From Pristionchus mayeri (Eukaryota; Nematoda; Chromadorea; Rhabditida; Neodiplogasteridae), in assembly GCA_036245805.1 (NCBI GenBank), contig BTRK01000003.1, positions 35,915,215-35,979,214 on the forward strand: a DNA stretch of 64,000 bases, read 5' to 3'. The translations under genes were made by a program, and so were the position numbers. Below, in pieces: positions 26,431 to 39,100 of this stretch (positions are counted from its first letter, which is position 1; each line of letters starts with the position of its first letter). The notes below the pieces were generated by a model, which was given only the letters and a program-made list of their open reading frames with translations, was not told the DNA's origin and did not search any database.

Positions 26431-26683
26431 CTTTTACAACACATCTCTGAAGGCAGCACCGAGAATGGATCGTCAAAATGGAAAAGTAGTCGAGGAAGTG
26501 TCAAAAAAATGCATGAGTCACGTAACATCGAGTTACTTGTTATATTCTATTTATTCGATACGCCCTACTTTCACAGAGCTTCTCTCGCGGAAGGTCGAAA
26601 ATAGTTGAAGAAAATTCTTTATTAATTAATGCTTCAGGTGTTAGGTTCTATTAAAAATTCGTCTACGTTAATTAGTCGAATTT

Positions 26684-27831
26684 TCATCCATTTCCATTAT
26701 TGACGATTCTAGCTCGATGTTCTCGTGATATGTGTGTAATATCATCCGGTTGGTACTTCCCCTTGTGATACTGCTTCAGCAAACCTGAAAATATCGACGA
26801 TATTTCAAGCAAAGATGTGTACAAGTGAGGGTTAGTCGCATAATTTTACACATCTAACACGACACGATTCCAAACCAACCTGGGGGTGATAGTAACCTCA
26901 ATCGAGATTCATCTGAAATCAACAAGGTTTACTCGTATTCGAAATTTTATTGATTAGGAATTCCGGTGTACAAAGTGACTATTCCTGTTTTAGTCGGGGG
27001 AATTTTCGAGAGACTAGCGTCTAGTTTTTTTTATGTATGAGTAGCTGTATAGAGAAAAATCACTGGCTCTTCACTTTTAGCACTTTCTCAACACTAGAGT
27101 GTGTAGAATGAAGATCACATTGACATAATTGTTTAGCTCTAAGGAGAGAGGGATAAACTAACTACGTAATCCACGTTCGCAGTCTCTGCTGATGTTGCTG
27201 TACTTCTTGTACTTCCCATAGTAGCAAGTTAAGGTCGTTCCTACTAGAAGAACAGTGAGAGCGACGGCGACTATTATAGTCGCCAATTGGACAACCTGCA
27301 GATCAGATAAGCAGATTAGGAATCCGCCCTGGAATTGCAAAAACATTTGTAACACAATGATTAATGAGGCAAAGTCGGTAATGACCAGACTTATCTTTCT
27401 TCTCAATCTCACTTGCATTATTTATGTATGATGCCTATTGCTTATAAACGCATTATTTATGAACATATTTTTTAGCACTCCATCACCGGACAGTACGGAA
27501 TTGTTTAATTATGAATTAAATAGCAAAAGCAACCTCGAGCAGTTCATGGACCTGCTCCAGTGTTGTGTTGATATTCCCGAGGGTCTGCAATGTAAATGGG
27601 AACCTATCGTGCACGTAATATAATTCTAACCTGATCGAGGCCCATCCTTTTCTCGTTGATCGCTCTTCGCTCACGTAAATCATATGTGCGAACATTCAAT
27701 CTCTGATTTCGATCTCTATCTAATTTGTAAATTTGTCGAATGCGCGTCGAAGGGACAATAGGGGCAGTGTTGTGGATGGCAAAGTGATGCGAAGGAGATG
27801 AAGAAGGAAGATAAACGACCGATTGAAAACC
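26684..27831 (-). CDS. Single-pass membrane protein, unknown function
   Basis: Minus-strand exons are 27631-about 27831, 27534-27584, 27166-27295, 26880-26912 and 26684-26784, and all junctions keep phase. The first exon is polar and Arg-rich (RDRNQRLNVRTYDLRERRAI), the second is a short helix (NTTLEQVHELLE), and the third is a membrane segment (LATIIVAVALTVLLVGTTL) followed by CYYGKYKKYS. The cytoplasmic tail ends HRARIVNNGNG. The donor of the third exon (TTAC/GTAGTT) was chosen because it keeps phase; reading through gives a stop 3 codons later. The 5' edge has no AG acceptor. A further open stretch at 27930-28085 (KPELGRPAVIYNCNIQTGHN) could be an upstream exon, next to the LINE insertion. 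Confidence 0.5.
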
Positions 27832-28169
27832 GACAAACGTAACCCGACATTAAACAATCACACCAGGAATGCATTACTACAATCCCCCCTACCGAAGTTA
27901 CCCTCTCGCAGATCCATTGTACTTGACGATAGGATCAAATTTGTAGATAAACATTCGATATTCTGGGCATTGAAAGTGAGAAACTTGTGAGGTACATACT
28001 GACTAAATTCTTCCGAATTGTGACCGGTTTGAATATTGCAGTTGTAAATTACTGCGGGTCTTCCGAGTTCCGGCTTTTTCTATGCTGTTCCTTCACTCAT
28101 TCGGCGAGGAATATTGGTGAAAATGAAAGATAACATTTCAATTCAATTCAATTCAATTATTTATTCCGT

Positions 28170-31100
28170 TCATGTGGGAATATTCAATATATCATTGTGG
28201 AATGGTGTCGAAAAACGGAGGTCCGTCGATGTGGTCGAATCGGGTTTGCTTGCAGCAAGGGTATAGAAGGGAAGGGGTGGGTTCTCATTGATGTAGCCAA
28301 TTATGGATAACGGATTTGGGAAATGATAGAGGGGGCTGTGAGGAGATGAGAGAACGGAAGGAATTATGTGGGAGAACAACAAAATCTGTGGTAAGAGAAT
28401 TCCAAAAGGAAATGGATCTAGATACGAGTGTGGAATACGACTTCGGAGGGATAAAGGGTAAGGTATTCGAAGAGGGTGACCATTACGGAGAGGGCGGGTG
28501 AGAGGGGCAGGGATAAGAAGAGAAGAAAAGTCAAGTAAATAGCGACTGTGTAGAATGGAATGAAGGAACACAATATCGGTTACGGTTCTACGGCTTTCAA
28601 GAGTTGTTAATTCAAGAAATTGCATTCGTTCAAAATAAGGTACATGAGGAAGAACGCACCGGGAGTAAAGCCTACGAGAGAAGTCACGTTGTACTTTTTC
28701 TAGTTCCTTAGTCAATTCGACAGAATGGGATGGGTTCCAAATAACTGAACAATATTCAAGGGTAGGAAGAACAAATGTTGTATAGGCTTTCTTGTAAATG
28801 GTGGGGCATTTACTATGAAATGACTTAAACATGAGGTTAATTTTGGGGCGGGCCTTAGCAACAATCTTTTGTATATGATAAGAGAAAGAGAGATTGGGGG
28901 AGAAATGGACACCTAAGTCTTTAACGATTACTTTTGTTACATTCTTCTCTTTTACAGTGGGCTCATTGAGGAGAACCCCATTAATAAAGTACGATCTACG
29001 GGGATTATGCAAGCCGAAATGTACAATATGACATTTGGTCTCAGAGATACCTAAATTCCATTGAGAGGACCAAGAGGAGACCGAGTCTAATGCATTTTGA
29101 AGATCGTCAGAATATTTGGGCACTTCAGCATACAATTTGAGGTCATCTGCATACACGGAATAGTGAATGGTCATTGGGAATTGGGAACTAATATCATTAA
29201 TGAATAGAATGAAGAGGAGAGGACCTAAGCAGGATCCCTGCGGAACTCCCGATCTCATAAGGAGAGGGGGAGAAATAGATGAGTCTATAAAAACGGATTG
29301 GGTTCTGTTGGAAAGGTAGGAATGAAACCACGATACAAGGTGGTCAGAGATGCCTAACTGGGACAATTTGAATAACAATAACCTATGGTCTATGCTATCG
29401 AACGCTTTCTTAAAATCAATATACACAGTATCAAATGGGGAACCATTTTTAGAGATTCTAAGATAATGGGAAAAGGTTTCAGCAAGATTCGAGGAGGTGG
29501 ATCTACTATTACGAAATCCTGATTGTCGTGGATCAAAGAGGTTATTTACATCTAGAAAAGTGGTGATCTTCTCGATAAGTATTTTCTCAAAAACTTTGCA
29601 TACAGAGGAAGTGAGCGAGATAGGCCGAAAGTCTGATATGGAGTTACTGGTTTTCTTTGGAATGGGTTTGACCAAAGCTTGTTTCCAAAAGATAGGGACA
29701 TCGCAGGTAAGAAGGAACTTATTATGTATAATAGAGAGGGGAGAAAGGAGGGATAATTTGCATTTAGAAAGGACGATGCTGGGAATATTATCAGGAGTAA
29801 TATTAACTTTAGGTGATAGACTACGAAATGCACATAAAATATCTAGGTGGGAAATAGTTGGGAGGTCAAACGTAAGAGATGGTGTAAGGAGCGGGAGAGG
29901 ACAATTCATTGGGTGGGAGAAAACAGAAGAGAAAAACTGAGAAAAGGCAACACACTTATCATCATTAGTAAGAAGAGTAGTACCAGAATTATCTATTATC
30001 GCGGAGGGAGTAAGTTTAGGGGAGCTCAGTTTACCACTACAAAATTGATAAAAGGATTTGGAATTCGAAGAGGCTACGATTTTACTCTCTATGTAACAAT
30101 GAAAACGATTAAGCGCAGACTTGAAACGATTATGCATTCGAATTGATGCTACACTGTTAGGAGCGATACGAGCTAAATTATGGCTTTTGCCATATAAAAT
30201 CCTAACATTCTTGGGATATTTGGAGAGCTCAGAGGGCCTAGAGAGGGGGACGTAAGAATCAAGAAGGTCATTAATAAAATTGGTGAAATAAATGTAGGCA
30301 TCATTCGCGTTCAAATCTCTAAGAGCAATGGTCCAATCGTGATAAAAAATGTTTTCATTAAGGGAATGCCAGTCAGCTAATCTTTACATTCTAGAGGGAG
30401 TGTAATGGCGTGGAGGAGGAGAAGGGATACGGAGGTCAAAATTTACACTAATATGGTCACTAAGCGGAATGGAAGGAGATACATTATGGATAATGTCATA
30501 ATTACAGAACACCAAGTCTAGAAAGCTTAGACAACGGGTAGGAAAAGTAACATATTGATTAAAACGGTTGTCGGCCATAAAACTCAATAGGTCATTTTGA
30601 GTAGGAGATGAAAAGGCAAGCCAATTTACTTGGGGTAGATTAAAATCACCTAAAATTATACACGGAAAACTGTCATTAGCGAGGAGGGATAAATAATTTA
30701 CAAGAGAAGTAAGCGAAAGGGAGGGAGAGGATGGGGAGCGATAAATGGTAATTATCCTGATTTTGCGGTACGGAAGGTTGTTGGTAAAAGTAATATACAA
30801 GTCTACAGTAATAGCTTCGATAAGTGGACAGGAAAAGGAAGAGATTAAAACGGGAGAGAGGGAGCTATGAACGATTAAGGCGACGCCACCGCCTCTGCCA
30901 CTATCATCAGAAATCTCTCGATCATTGCGAAACACAAAATAGTCATGATAGCTATTGATTAATAAGGAATCACTATCGCTACTAGCGAGCCAAGTTTCAG
31001 AAAATGAGAGAACGCGATATGTAAAAGACGCGAGGAGAAACGAGAGAGATTGAGTCTTGCACCTAATCGATCGGCAATTTGCATAGAATAGAGAGACATT

Positions 31101-31181
31101 GGGAGAGGATGGGGAAGGAATCGATCGATTGCGTGAGGAATCAGGGGAAGGTAGAGCACAAGAGGGAACGATAAATGGTAG
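28170..31181 (-). CDS. LINE ORF2: endonuclease and reverse transcriptase
   Basis: The N-terminal part is an exonuclease/endonuclease/phosphatase fold: YANCRSI at the start, SETW, LGDFNLPQ and the terminal SDH. The RT part shows DFRPISLTS, AFDSIDH, SGVPQGSCLGPLLF and YADD with downstream thumb sequence; no RNase H is seen. A single in-frame TAA (30384-30386) separates the two halves, with the frame unchanged on both sides. It nicks the target and reverse transcribes element RNA at the nick. There is no ATG between the ORF1 stop and the endonuclease start. This copy is one stop away from a full frame, so it is fairly young. Confidence 0.85.
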
Positions 31182-31238
31182 CAAAAGAGAAGGACTAGAG
31201 AGGGATAAGAGAGGAGGGATACCCTTGCTGCTCCCGTC

Positions 31239-32120
31239 CTAGACTGGCTGCTTCTTGGTGGTGGCTCGGATGGTGACGTGGCTCGCCTTGGCGGGCGCAG
31301 AGGACGAGGCTGAAGTTGCACCAGCAGAGGAAGACGCATCATCTGGAGTGGAATCATCGGCAGGAGGGTTCTGGTCACGGGAGCCGCGCGGTGTTCCGTA
31401 ATTGGGGGGAAGGGGTCTCGGGTTACGGTATGTGATTAGGGAGTAATCACGGACGCCATAGACGATCTGGCGACATTCGAGGTTTTTCTTCACTGCTTCC
31501 TTCCTCGCATCTCTCTCCAACTGCAGTTGATGAGGAGTGAGGTCACGACGAACGAATGATGAGGGAGAGACGAGGGGAGGAGGACGTCCTGCCTTCGAGC
31601 GGATGCCGGAGAGGAACGAGTCACGGAGAGCTTTCGACTCAAAAGCGATCTTCAGGGGACGGCTCTTGGGAGGGCGATCAGAGGGATGACGATGGAATTT
31701 CACTTTTCCTTCGCAGAAGGCCTTCTTGCACTCATCGGAACCAGAGTAAGTCACAAGAACAGAGACGATCTTCTGATCCTGCTCGAGTCCTTTGGAGGGC
31801 TCACTGGGCTCAACCGATCCGATGACGACAGCTCTGCATTCTTTATCCTCGTACTCCGCCTTGTCCGAGACGGCCTTGGTCACTGCCTCGTAGACCTCAC
31901 GAGCCACGTCTACTACAGGGTGAAGAGAGGTGAGAGCGGGGGAGGGAGGGGGAGCGGCAGCATTCTGCTTGAGAAAGGAGAGGATCTCCATCTGGACGAC
32001 CATCATCTTATCAACCTTGGCACTGAGAGCATCAACACTAGCTTGGCTGGCTGGGCGAACGGAACGAGCCTCAGCGGGAAGACCAGGCTTGGGAGGAGCT
32101 TTGGGGGTATCATTAGTCAT
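31239..32120 (-). CDS. LINE ORF1 protein
   Basis: It is 293 residues and starts MTNDTPKAPPKPGLPAEARS. An Ala/Ser-rich head with a short helix (VDALSAKVDKMMVVQMEILS) suggests self-association. A central acidic-to-basic domain contains RRDLTPHQLQLERDAR and VYGVRDY near the C-terminus, a pattern common in nematode LINE ORF1 proteins. The tail is Ser/Ala-rich. ORF1 likely packages the RNA. It ends TAG at 31239-31241 in the same frame as ORF2. Confidence 0.75.
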   Translation of the reverse strand: MTNDTPKAPPKPGLPAEARSVRPASQASVDALSAKVDKMMVVQMEILSFLKQNAAAPPPSPALTSLHPVVDVAREVYEAVTKAVSDKAEYEDKECRAVVIGSVEPSEPSKGLEQDQKIVSVLVTYSGSDECKKAFCEGKVKFHRHPSDRPPKSRPLKIAFESKALRDSFLSGIRSKAGRPPPLVSPSSFVRRDLTPHQLQLERDARKEAVKKNLECRQIVYGVRDYSLITYRNPRPLPPNYGTPRGSRDQNPPADDSTPDDASSSAGATSASSSAPAKASHVTIRATTKKQPV

Positions 32121-32340
32121 CGCGCAGGGAGGAGGGGCGAAGCGAATTGAAATGACCTACCACCTCAAGTGGGATACGACCACCTCCGTGCGTCGGCTTC
32201 CCACACTGCCGACTAGCGAAGACGAGGGGTAGAACACGTGGAGGAGAGGAGACGAGGGGAGGGGTAATTTGACTAGGGAGGGGACGACCGCTCGCGAGGA
32301 GGACAAAAGACTCGAATGACTCGAAGACTCGAATTCATTT

Positions 32341-32756
32341 GATGGGATCTGATGCCGATTTACTGTTTTATTTACAGATTAAGAAGCCGATTGGCGATCT
32401 CATCTAAAGCTCAACAATACGAAACTCAATTTAATAAATAATGGCAATAACGTTGCTCCAAGGTAAGATGAATTTGTACCCAAACCGAGAAGTACACACA
32501 CAAATATTTAGGCGATAAAGGAATTGTTCACACTTTCATTTTCGTGTGTATAGTGCAAAATATAATACGCATGAGTTGTATCTTTAGTGCATGACTTTCG
32601 GGAACCTTGTTTTGCTCGTCAGTAAGGAGAATGCATTATTGAACGAACAGATGCGCGTAGGTAATGCGAAAATGCTAAGATGTTCTCGGTACGGAGAAGA
32701 CATCGGTATTTCAGCTTTCGAAGACCGCATTATCATTATTATTCTCCCTCCTTGTG
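32341..32756. other. Upstream region of the STR receptor
   Basis: It lies between the LINE and the receptor start. A short ATG frame at 32441-32462 ends in a GGTAAGA donor and might be an alternative first exon; nothing else was recognised. Confidence 0.3.
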
Positions 32757-35433
32757 ATGGCTGCGCTCCCACTTTGGATCCACAAGGTTGTTTTTATTGG
32801 CTAATGTTTAGTTCATAAATATGTGCATACAGGTTGTTCTCTACTTGTTCGTTGTCCTCTCACTCACCGCAAATTCCTTTCTCATCTACCTAGTAATCCA
32901 GCCTTCGAATCGCAATTTGGGCAACTACCGAGTGTTATTGTGCACATTTGCTACTGTGGACATCGCGATTTCACTCTACCATGCGATCACATTACCGGTA
33001 GCAACTTTTTTAAAAAATCAATAATTTAGCATGTTCGCACTCAGGATTTTGCTCTAGTCGAGTACGGATATGGGATTTTCGCGTATTCCGCTCTGGATCT
33101 TCCTCCGACCCTTGGATTTACCCTCATAGAAAGCTACATACTCTTCTTCTACGAGCCATTCGTTCTTGTCTCATTCCATTTCTTCTACCGATTACTCTCA
33201 GTGACGAGGTAACCTTTACAATAGTTTTAAATATTAAACATTTCCTAATAGCTTTGAACATTCATGATTTTTAAAAAATGGTAACATCTTGCTTCAGATA
33301 GGTGGATACCAATATAATTAGGGTCCGTAAGGTGATTAACAGAAATCATCACACAGGCCTATTTCTGGCTATAATGTGTCCCTATGGGACTGAATAGGAT
33401 CTTACTTTTTGAATTTGGTCGATATCTAATGTTTGAGTCAAGATACGGGCCAAAATGTGGGTGAATCGAGCATAACGTAAAATGTCCAAAAAGCGAGACG
33501 AGGGAAAGAGGGGCGGGGCCTATTTCTCCATTGTCTTTTCAAGTCACGAGCCATGCGCATTTCGAAATCGAAGAGACACATGATGAGTTCGCAACCAAAT
33601 CATTCGTTCAAAAGTGAATTTGGAAGCTTTTTTCATCCTCTTTCGAATGAGCCTCCGTGACCCTGGAAAATCCTTTTCTCAGTAGGTCAGCATACGAGTT
33701 TTATAGTTTCTAAGCTAAGTCGCTCTATAAAACTTGTATGCTGACCTACTTAGAGATGGATTTCCAGGGTCACGGATTCTCATTCGATAGAGGATGAAAA
33801 GAGCTTCCAAATTCATTTTTGAGCTAGTGATTTGGTTTCGAATGAAGCCTGTGTCCCCCTGATCTCGCTTTCGAGGGGGGAAAGTGTCAGAGCAGAGTGG
33901 GCGGAGCTTGCAGTGTCTAAATATAATGCGTAGTGTTGACGTAATCCGCAGACAGGCAAAATGGGAGCTTTTTTAGGCCAGACGCATTACGAGTGCATTT
34001 CGGTCTCGGTGTACTCCTAGCGATATGCGTAAATGCCTTCATCTCATTCATGATTCTCGTCGACATTTGGATTACTTTGTAATGAACTTTTTATAAAAAA
34101 TAGGCACGAAAACAATTATAGCCCCGAGATTTACGAGAACTACTTTGCCGATGCAATGATGCACGAGTACGGCTTGGACCTAACAGCGGATCCGCAGCCC
34201 AACTTTATCCCTTTCCCCTACGTCGTAAGCACACGTACAAATGATGTACAAACAAATAAATACCTTTCACGCCTACAATTTTACATCTAACAGTATCAAT
34301 ATTTCGCCTGTGAAGACCGATCCAAATGCGTAAACTTTGCACAAAACTGTGTAACATATTTCTGTGTGAATGTCACTGCTTATCAGCATGGCGCTGCCTT
34401 TGGCGGCGGGCCCAACTGGCACGCCATCATTGCGACGATGAATTGCGGAGGATTCGCGGCGTTGCTATTCACCTTCAACGCAACCTGCTCTATAATTATC
34501 GTCCGCAAAATAGAGAAAAGGTTCCGATTTGAAGTTATCCTCTTTTTGTTTGCAAAGGATTTGAAAGCCAATACATATCCAGTAATGAATATATCCAGTA
34601 CCAATACATATCCAGTAATACATACCCAGTAATAAAATAGGCCAATTGCAGCAACATCTCAGAGGCCTCGCATCGTCTCCATCTAGCGCTGCTACGGGCT
34701 CTCATAATTCAGGTTCGAACTAGCCACTATTTATTCGATAATTAGCCTAAATTCTTCCACCTTCAATTTCACCATGGTTGGTCGTCAGCTTTATGTTAGA
34801 AAAATGAAGAGATTGGCCAGACAGCTTTTCTCAGCAAAGAAATCAACATAATGAATCCAATTTGAGTTCTCGGTGCCAGTCGTGTTGTGTGTCATCCCCT
34901 TCTTCCTGCTCATAGGACTGCCCATAACGGGATTATCATTCAATCTCACCGGGAATGTACTGGGTACGCGCCGGAAATACATAATTATTTGACCGTTGAT
35001 TGTCGACAGAACTAAGTGATCACTCTCAATATTTTTTTTCAAACTTGAGCGTGAAATTCTGAAAATGCTTACCCAGCTTTATCCGACTATAAAGGGCACA
35101 AAAGGCGATCGAAAATGGACGAGCAGCGTGATAAAGTCCTGATCATTTAAGGCTTAATGGTCTCTTTCTTCCCTGTTGTCGATCCAATCTGCATGATTCT
35201 CGCCTATTCGAAGTGAGGCACACTAAAATTGGTGGCTTATGTTGGAAAATACAAATCAAGAACTGAATCAATACATGACTAGGTTTCGCGTCGCACTGAA
35301 GAACGTTATTCGGCGTGTCGTCGCGATTTCTTTGCCCGGGGATGTCAACATTCTCGCGACGACTGTCTATCCGCCGACTGCAATAACAACTACGCAAGCA
35401 ATTCACCCAGTTTCCATCACGCACGTGTTGTGA
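32757..35433 (+). CDS. Seven-transmembrane chemoreceptor, STR type
   Basis: The ten exons are 32757-32786, 32833-32997, 33045-33208, 33977-34078, 34104-34224, 34294-34520, 34652-34712, 34867-34963, 35152-35212 and 35283-35433. All phases agree and it gives 392 residues. TM1 lies in LYLFVVLSLTANSFLIYLVI and is followed by NRNLGNYRVLLCTFATVDI, a hallmark of STR/SRJ receptors. FHFFYRLLSV closes TM3. The second extracellular loop is long and carries several Cys (YQYFACEDRSKC). FFPVVDPICMI is the TM7 motif. The intron at 33209-33976 carries a hairpin insertion. The role is odour or chemical sensing in amphid or phasmid cilia; the ligand is unknown. Confidence 0.8.
33575..33856. mobile_element. Foldback insertion in STR receptor intron 3
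   Basis: Two arms of about 130 bp (GTGACCCTGGAAAATCC and CCAGGGTCAC are inner parts) surround a 13-base loop near 33716. Outer parts such as CCAAATCATTCG and GTGATTTGGTTTCG continue the symmetry. Confidence 0.75.
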
Positions 35434-36123
35434 AATATACAACAATTTGTATTCGTGTTTGAAAATGCACATGCATTATCCGATGTTAAATTGATAGGCA
35501 AATGTCTTAACCGGCAATAATGATGATAAAGTGCATGAAATCCTCAAAGATTGTTTAAAAAATCAAACAATTGTAACCTGGCCGATTTTTGTTTTCAATA
35601 CATGATCAAAGATGGGAACTAGCCGATTTTTTGGTATTGCGCTATTTTAACGCTATTTTAAAGATCTTGGTATTTTGATAAATTTGTGCACATTAAATGT
35701 CCCATTTGTGAGAAACGCGGTTGAACAACTTCCTCCTTAATTTTTTTATTCTAGCAACAGTCGCACGACGATGAAAACATCCCTGAAAAAAATCCAGTAA
35801 TCGTGATTTGCAGAGTACACTGAACACATGTCATCGTTATGAGTAGGTGTTTCGCCGATTCATTCCGTTCTCAACGGTTCTCTAAATATTGGTTGGCATT
35901 TGGGGTCACAATGTGAAGACCTCTGCCGACAATTTCGCTTATTGCTCGGCTGAAGCTACTTGTGTATGCGCATTCTAATTCGCGTAAGTGGCCGAGTCAC
36001 GCGCTGTGGTCTTCCTGAAGTGCTCGCATAAACGAGATCAAACTTCATTTTGAGAAGACGTTGAATGCATTTTTTTTTAAAAGTTACACAAACAAGCAAA
36101 ACCAACCACGCGAAATTCTTCTC
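35434..36123. other. Intergenic, nothing recognised
   Basis: It lies between the convergent ends of the STR and SRE-like receptors. It is A+T-rich with no visible exon or repeat pair. Confidence 0.4.
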
Positions 36124-39100
36124 TTATTGTCCTATACGCAAATAGTATGTTTCGTTAAATGAAGAAGCCCGAGTGTGAGTGATGTAGCCCCAGTTGACGA
36201 GTATGATGCCAACCTGGAGGTCGTTTTCTTGGAGACGTTATGCAACTGCATCTCTTGTTATCGTAATACATATCCAACATTCTGGCAGCGTGACCTCTTT
36301 GCTTCACATACTCTCTCGATTCGTCTGAGAGAACACGAAAAGATGAGGGCGCATGCCGGCTTGGCAACACGGTTTCCATCGATTCATCATGAAAAAAGGC
36401 GCGGGTGGCGCAGTGGTGTGAGGAGCCACTCGTCATACAAGGTTTCGATCACCCGCCTGGGCAGACCAAGCCCTTTATCCCCCCCCCCCCCGGGGTCGGT
36501 AAATTGGAAGTGATTTCGGTTGCGAAAGGTGACGTTCCCACTTTGGGCAGCAAGGTTGCGTAGTCCTAGCAGTTGTCGGCCTCACCGCACTATATAACCT
36601 AGCGTAGTCGTTCACGACTGTAAAATCGCTTGACGTGGCTGCACCTTTACCTTTTACCTTCTATTATGAAATGAGTGAACAATATTTAGATCAGTACTAA
36701 TTTCAGGGTTACAATAACTTTACCTTGAGCGATGAACTGATGAAGTATACCGGCATCATTGCCCGAGCGATGAAGTTTCGCGAATCTTGAGGAGATATTC
36801 CAAAATATATTGAAAGCAAGCCAAATGACCTACCTGGTACCGCTCGTTGAGCTGTTTGTGGCAGTTTTGATCTCTTCGTTTGGAAAACCGAACTACAACT
36901 ATATTCGTCTGCAAGTTCCGCTATTATTTTGCAAGTAGCACTAGCTAACCACAAACGCAGTAATGTCCAACAAATTGCTGAGAAATGCGCCAATTGTTGC
37001 AGACAGTGTTAGAGCACCTGCGTAGATGAATACCATTAGAAATTCGAGCCATCTTCTGTAGATTTTACAAAAACTCTGGTCCGGATAATTTTGTGTGAGG
37101 GAGAGTACATAATAGAGTTCGAGAAACGGGCATTCGTCTCTTCATTTCTAACGCTGTATAAACCGATCGAGCGGTGATAGTATTGAAAATGAAGAGATGA
37201 AGATCCGTTTATCGAACTCTAGTACCCGTTGAGTATCCAGTGTCTCGGACTGTGATTTATAATCGCTAGTGACGTTATATTATAGTTCACCATCGTCAGT
37301 TCGAAACTAATCGTGAGACTTCAGTTCGAAACTAATCGTAATCGTGAAACTAATCGTATCATGAATTGCTAGATTTCTATCAAAATCTGTGCCAAAAATA
37401 TATCAGGTTGGCCGGATATGGTTTTGTTTTTGTATATGGTTTTGTTTTAACACTGCTCGTCCCTAGTGCATTTTGGATTTCCCTATAGTAAGCAACTCCC
37501 CATTCCTTTCCCTTCAGTAAGGCTCTAGTAGAGCAACGATGTATCATCCTGGAGCCACCCACTTCCGACATGTTCTGCTATACCTCATTCTATCCTACAC
37601 CACGATGAAGGATTCGGAGACCTACTGAAGAATTTTTATAACAAACATTCCCCCTCTACAACACCTTCAGGAATTGGATCCATCGCTTCGAAGAAGACGC
37701 ATTTTCCCTCAATGCATGGGATCGATCTGAGAGACCGCGTTCGTTGCATTTTGAGACTTTGAAGAAAGCTGTTGAAACGGATGCACTTCAAAGTGCCCGT
37801 AAAATTTTTATTGCACTTAGAGTCCACCATAGCACTGTCAGAGAAGGCTTAAGATTTCATGAAATGAGAAAATATATCGGTCGATTCATATCCCATGATC
37901 TGAGGCAAGCCAGCCGAGAACGTCGTGTCGATTATTCCATTACTCTCCTCATTCTCTAAGGTGGGGATCGATGGCTGGAACGGCTCGTAACGGGGAATGA
38001 GAAGTGGGTCCTCTAAGATAGCAACCACAGCAGAGCCCAGTTGGTTGGAGAAGGAGAGACCACGCAGGGTATCCCCAAACTTGACCGGCACCACAGGAAA
38101 AACAAGCTGGTAATGTGGTGGGGAGCGGATGGAGTGAACCAATCGGAGCTACTCCCTGAGGGCATGGAAATTACCGGGACCAAGTACGTCACATATCTAC
38201 ATAATTTGAAGTTGGAAGTATATCGTTCAAGGCTGAAGGACAAGAAAGTGTATAATCAGCAAAATGACCCCCGTCCCAAGGTCTCAAATCAAGTAGAGCA
38301 GGAATTGGCTAGATATGGATGGGTGGTTCTCCCTCACCCCCCGTATTCTCCTGGCATGGCCCTTTCTGATTACTTGTTTTTCGCAGACCTGGCCCATACC
38401 GTTCGAGGTAGGTCGTTCAAGTACCGTCGAAGTCTGGAGTATGCTCTCAAGCATTTCTTTGATTCGCGCTCAGGCGGGTTCTCAAGGGAGGGGATCCATA
38501 CATGTACGTCGGGCACATATTGCCAATAATGAGGACAAGTATAATTGAACGTATGCTTTTCCCTTCCCCAAGAAATAAAGTTTTGAAAAATACACAAAGA
38601 CTTTCCGGCCAACCTAATAGCTTGGTGCTATGAAGAGAATTTATATTTACAAACGAAAGGACGTCTGAAGCGTCATACGCAAACACGCACCTGACAAGAT
38701 GAATTCGCTGATAACAATAGCCAATCCGAACTGAAAAGATGAATTTTAAGTGTGGAAAATAAGGATATTGTCAACTCACGGAAGTGACAGCGAACACGAA
38801 CAAAGTAAAGTACGCTGGCGAACTTTGGTAGTATTTTGAAGGGTTTCTGATGGATATTCCTGACGGGATATTTGAAACAATAGGTTGAAATTTTAGCGAT
38901 ACCTCTTTCCATGCTAATGCCAAGCTCGATAAATGTGCACATGATCCAAAAGTATCCGTACCAGCATAGAATATACTTGCGCGTAGCCATACCTAAAATT
39001 CATGTTTAGCTTCACAATGATTTGCGCCACAACACACCAACGGGATAGAAATCATCGGAAAAATATTCCTTTTCGAAGAAAATATAGTGCACGGATAGCC

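Larger units (their letters stand above)
28133..32340 (-). mobile_element. Non-LTR retrotransposon (LINE), two ORFs
   Basis: Read on the minus strand it has a short 5' region, ORF1 (31239-32120), an endonuclease part (30384-31181) and a reverse transcriptase part (28170-30383). A very short 3' end follows with AATAAA and four AATTG units (28137-28157). The order endonuclease then RT and the short-repeat tail fit the CR1/L2/Jockey group; the clade is not certain. The 5' end near 32340 is a guess from loss of G+C-rich sequence. No TSD was found. Confidence 0.8.

Noticed and set aside
36399..36470. A tRNA gene with A and B boxes
   Set aside because: The A and B boxes fit, but the arms do not pair as a tRNA and a SINE body with a repeated tail follows.
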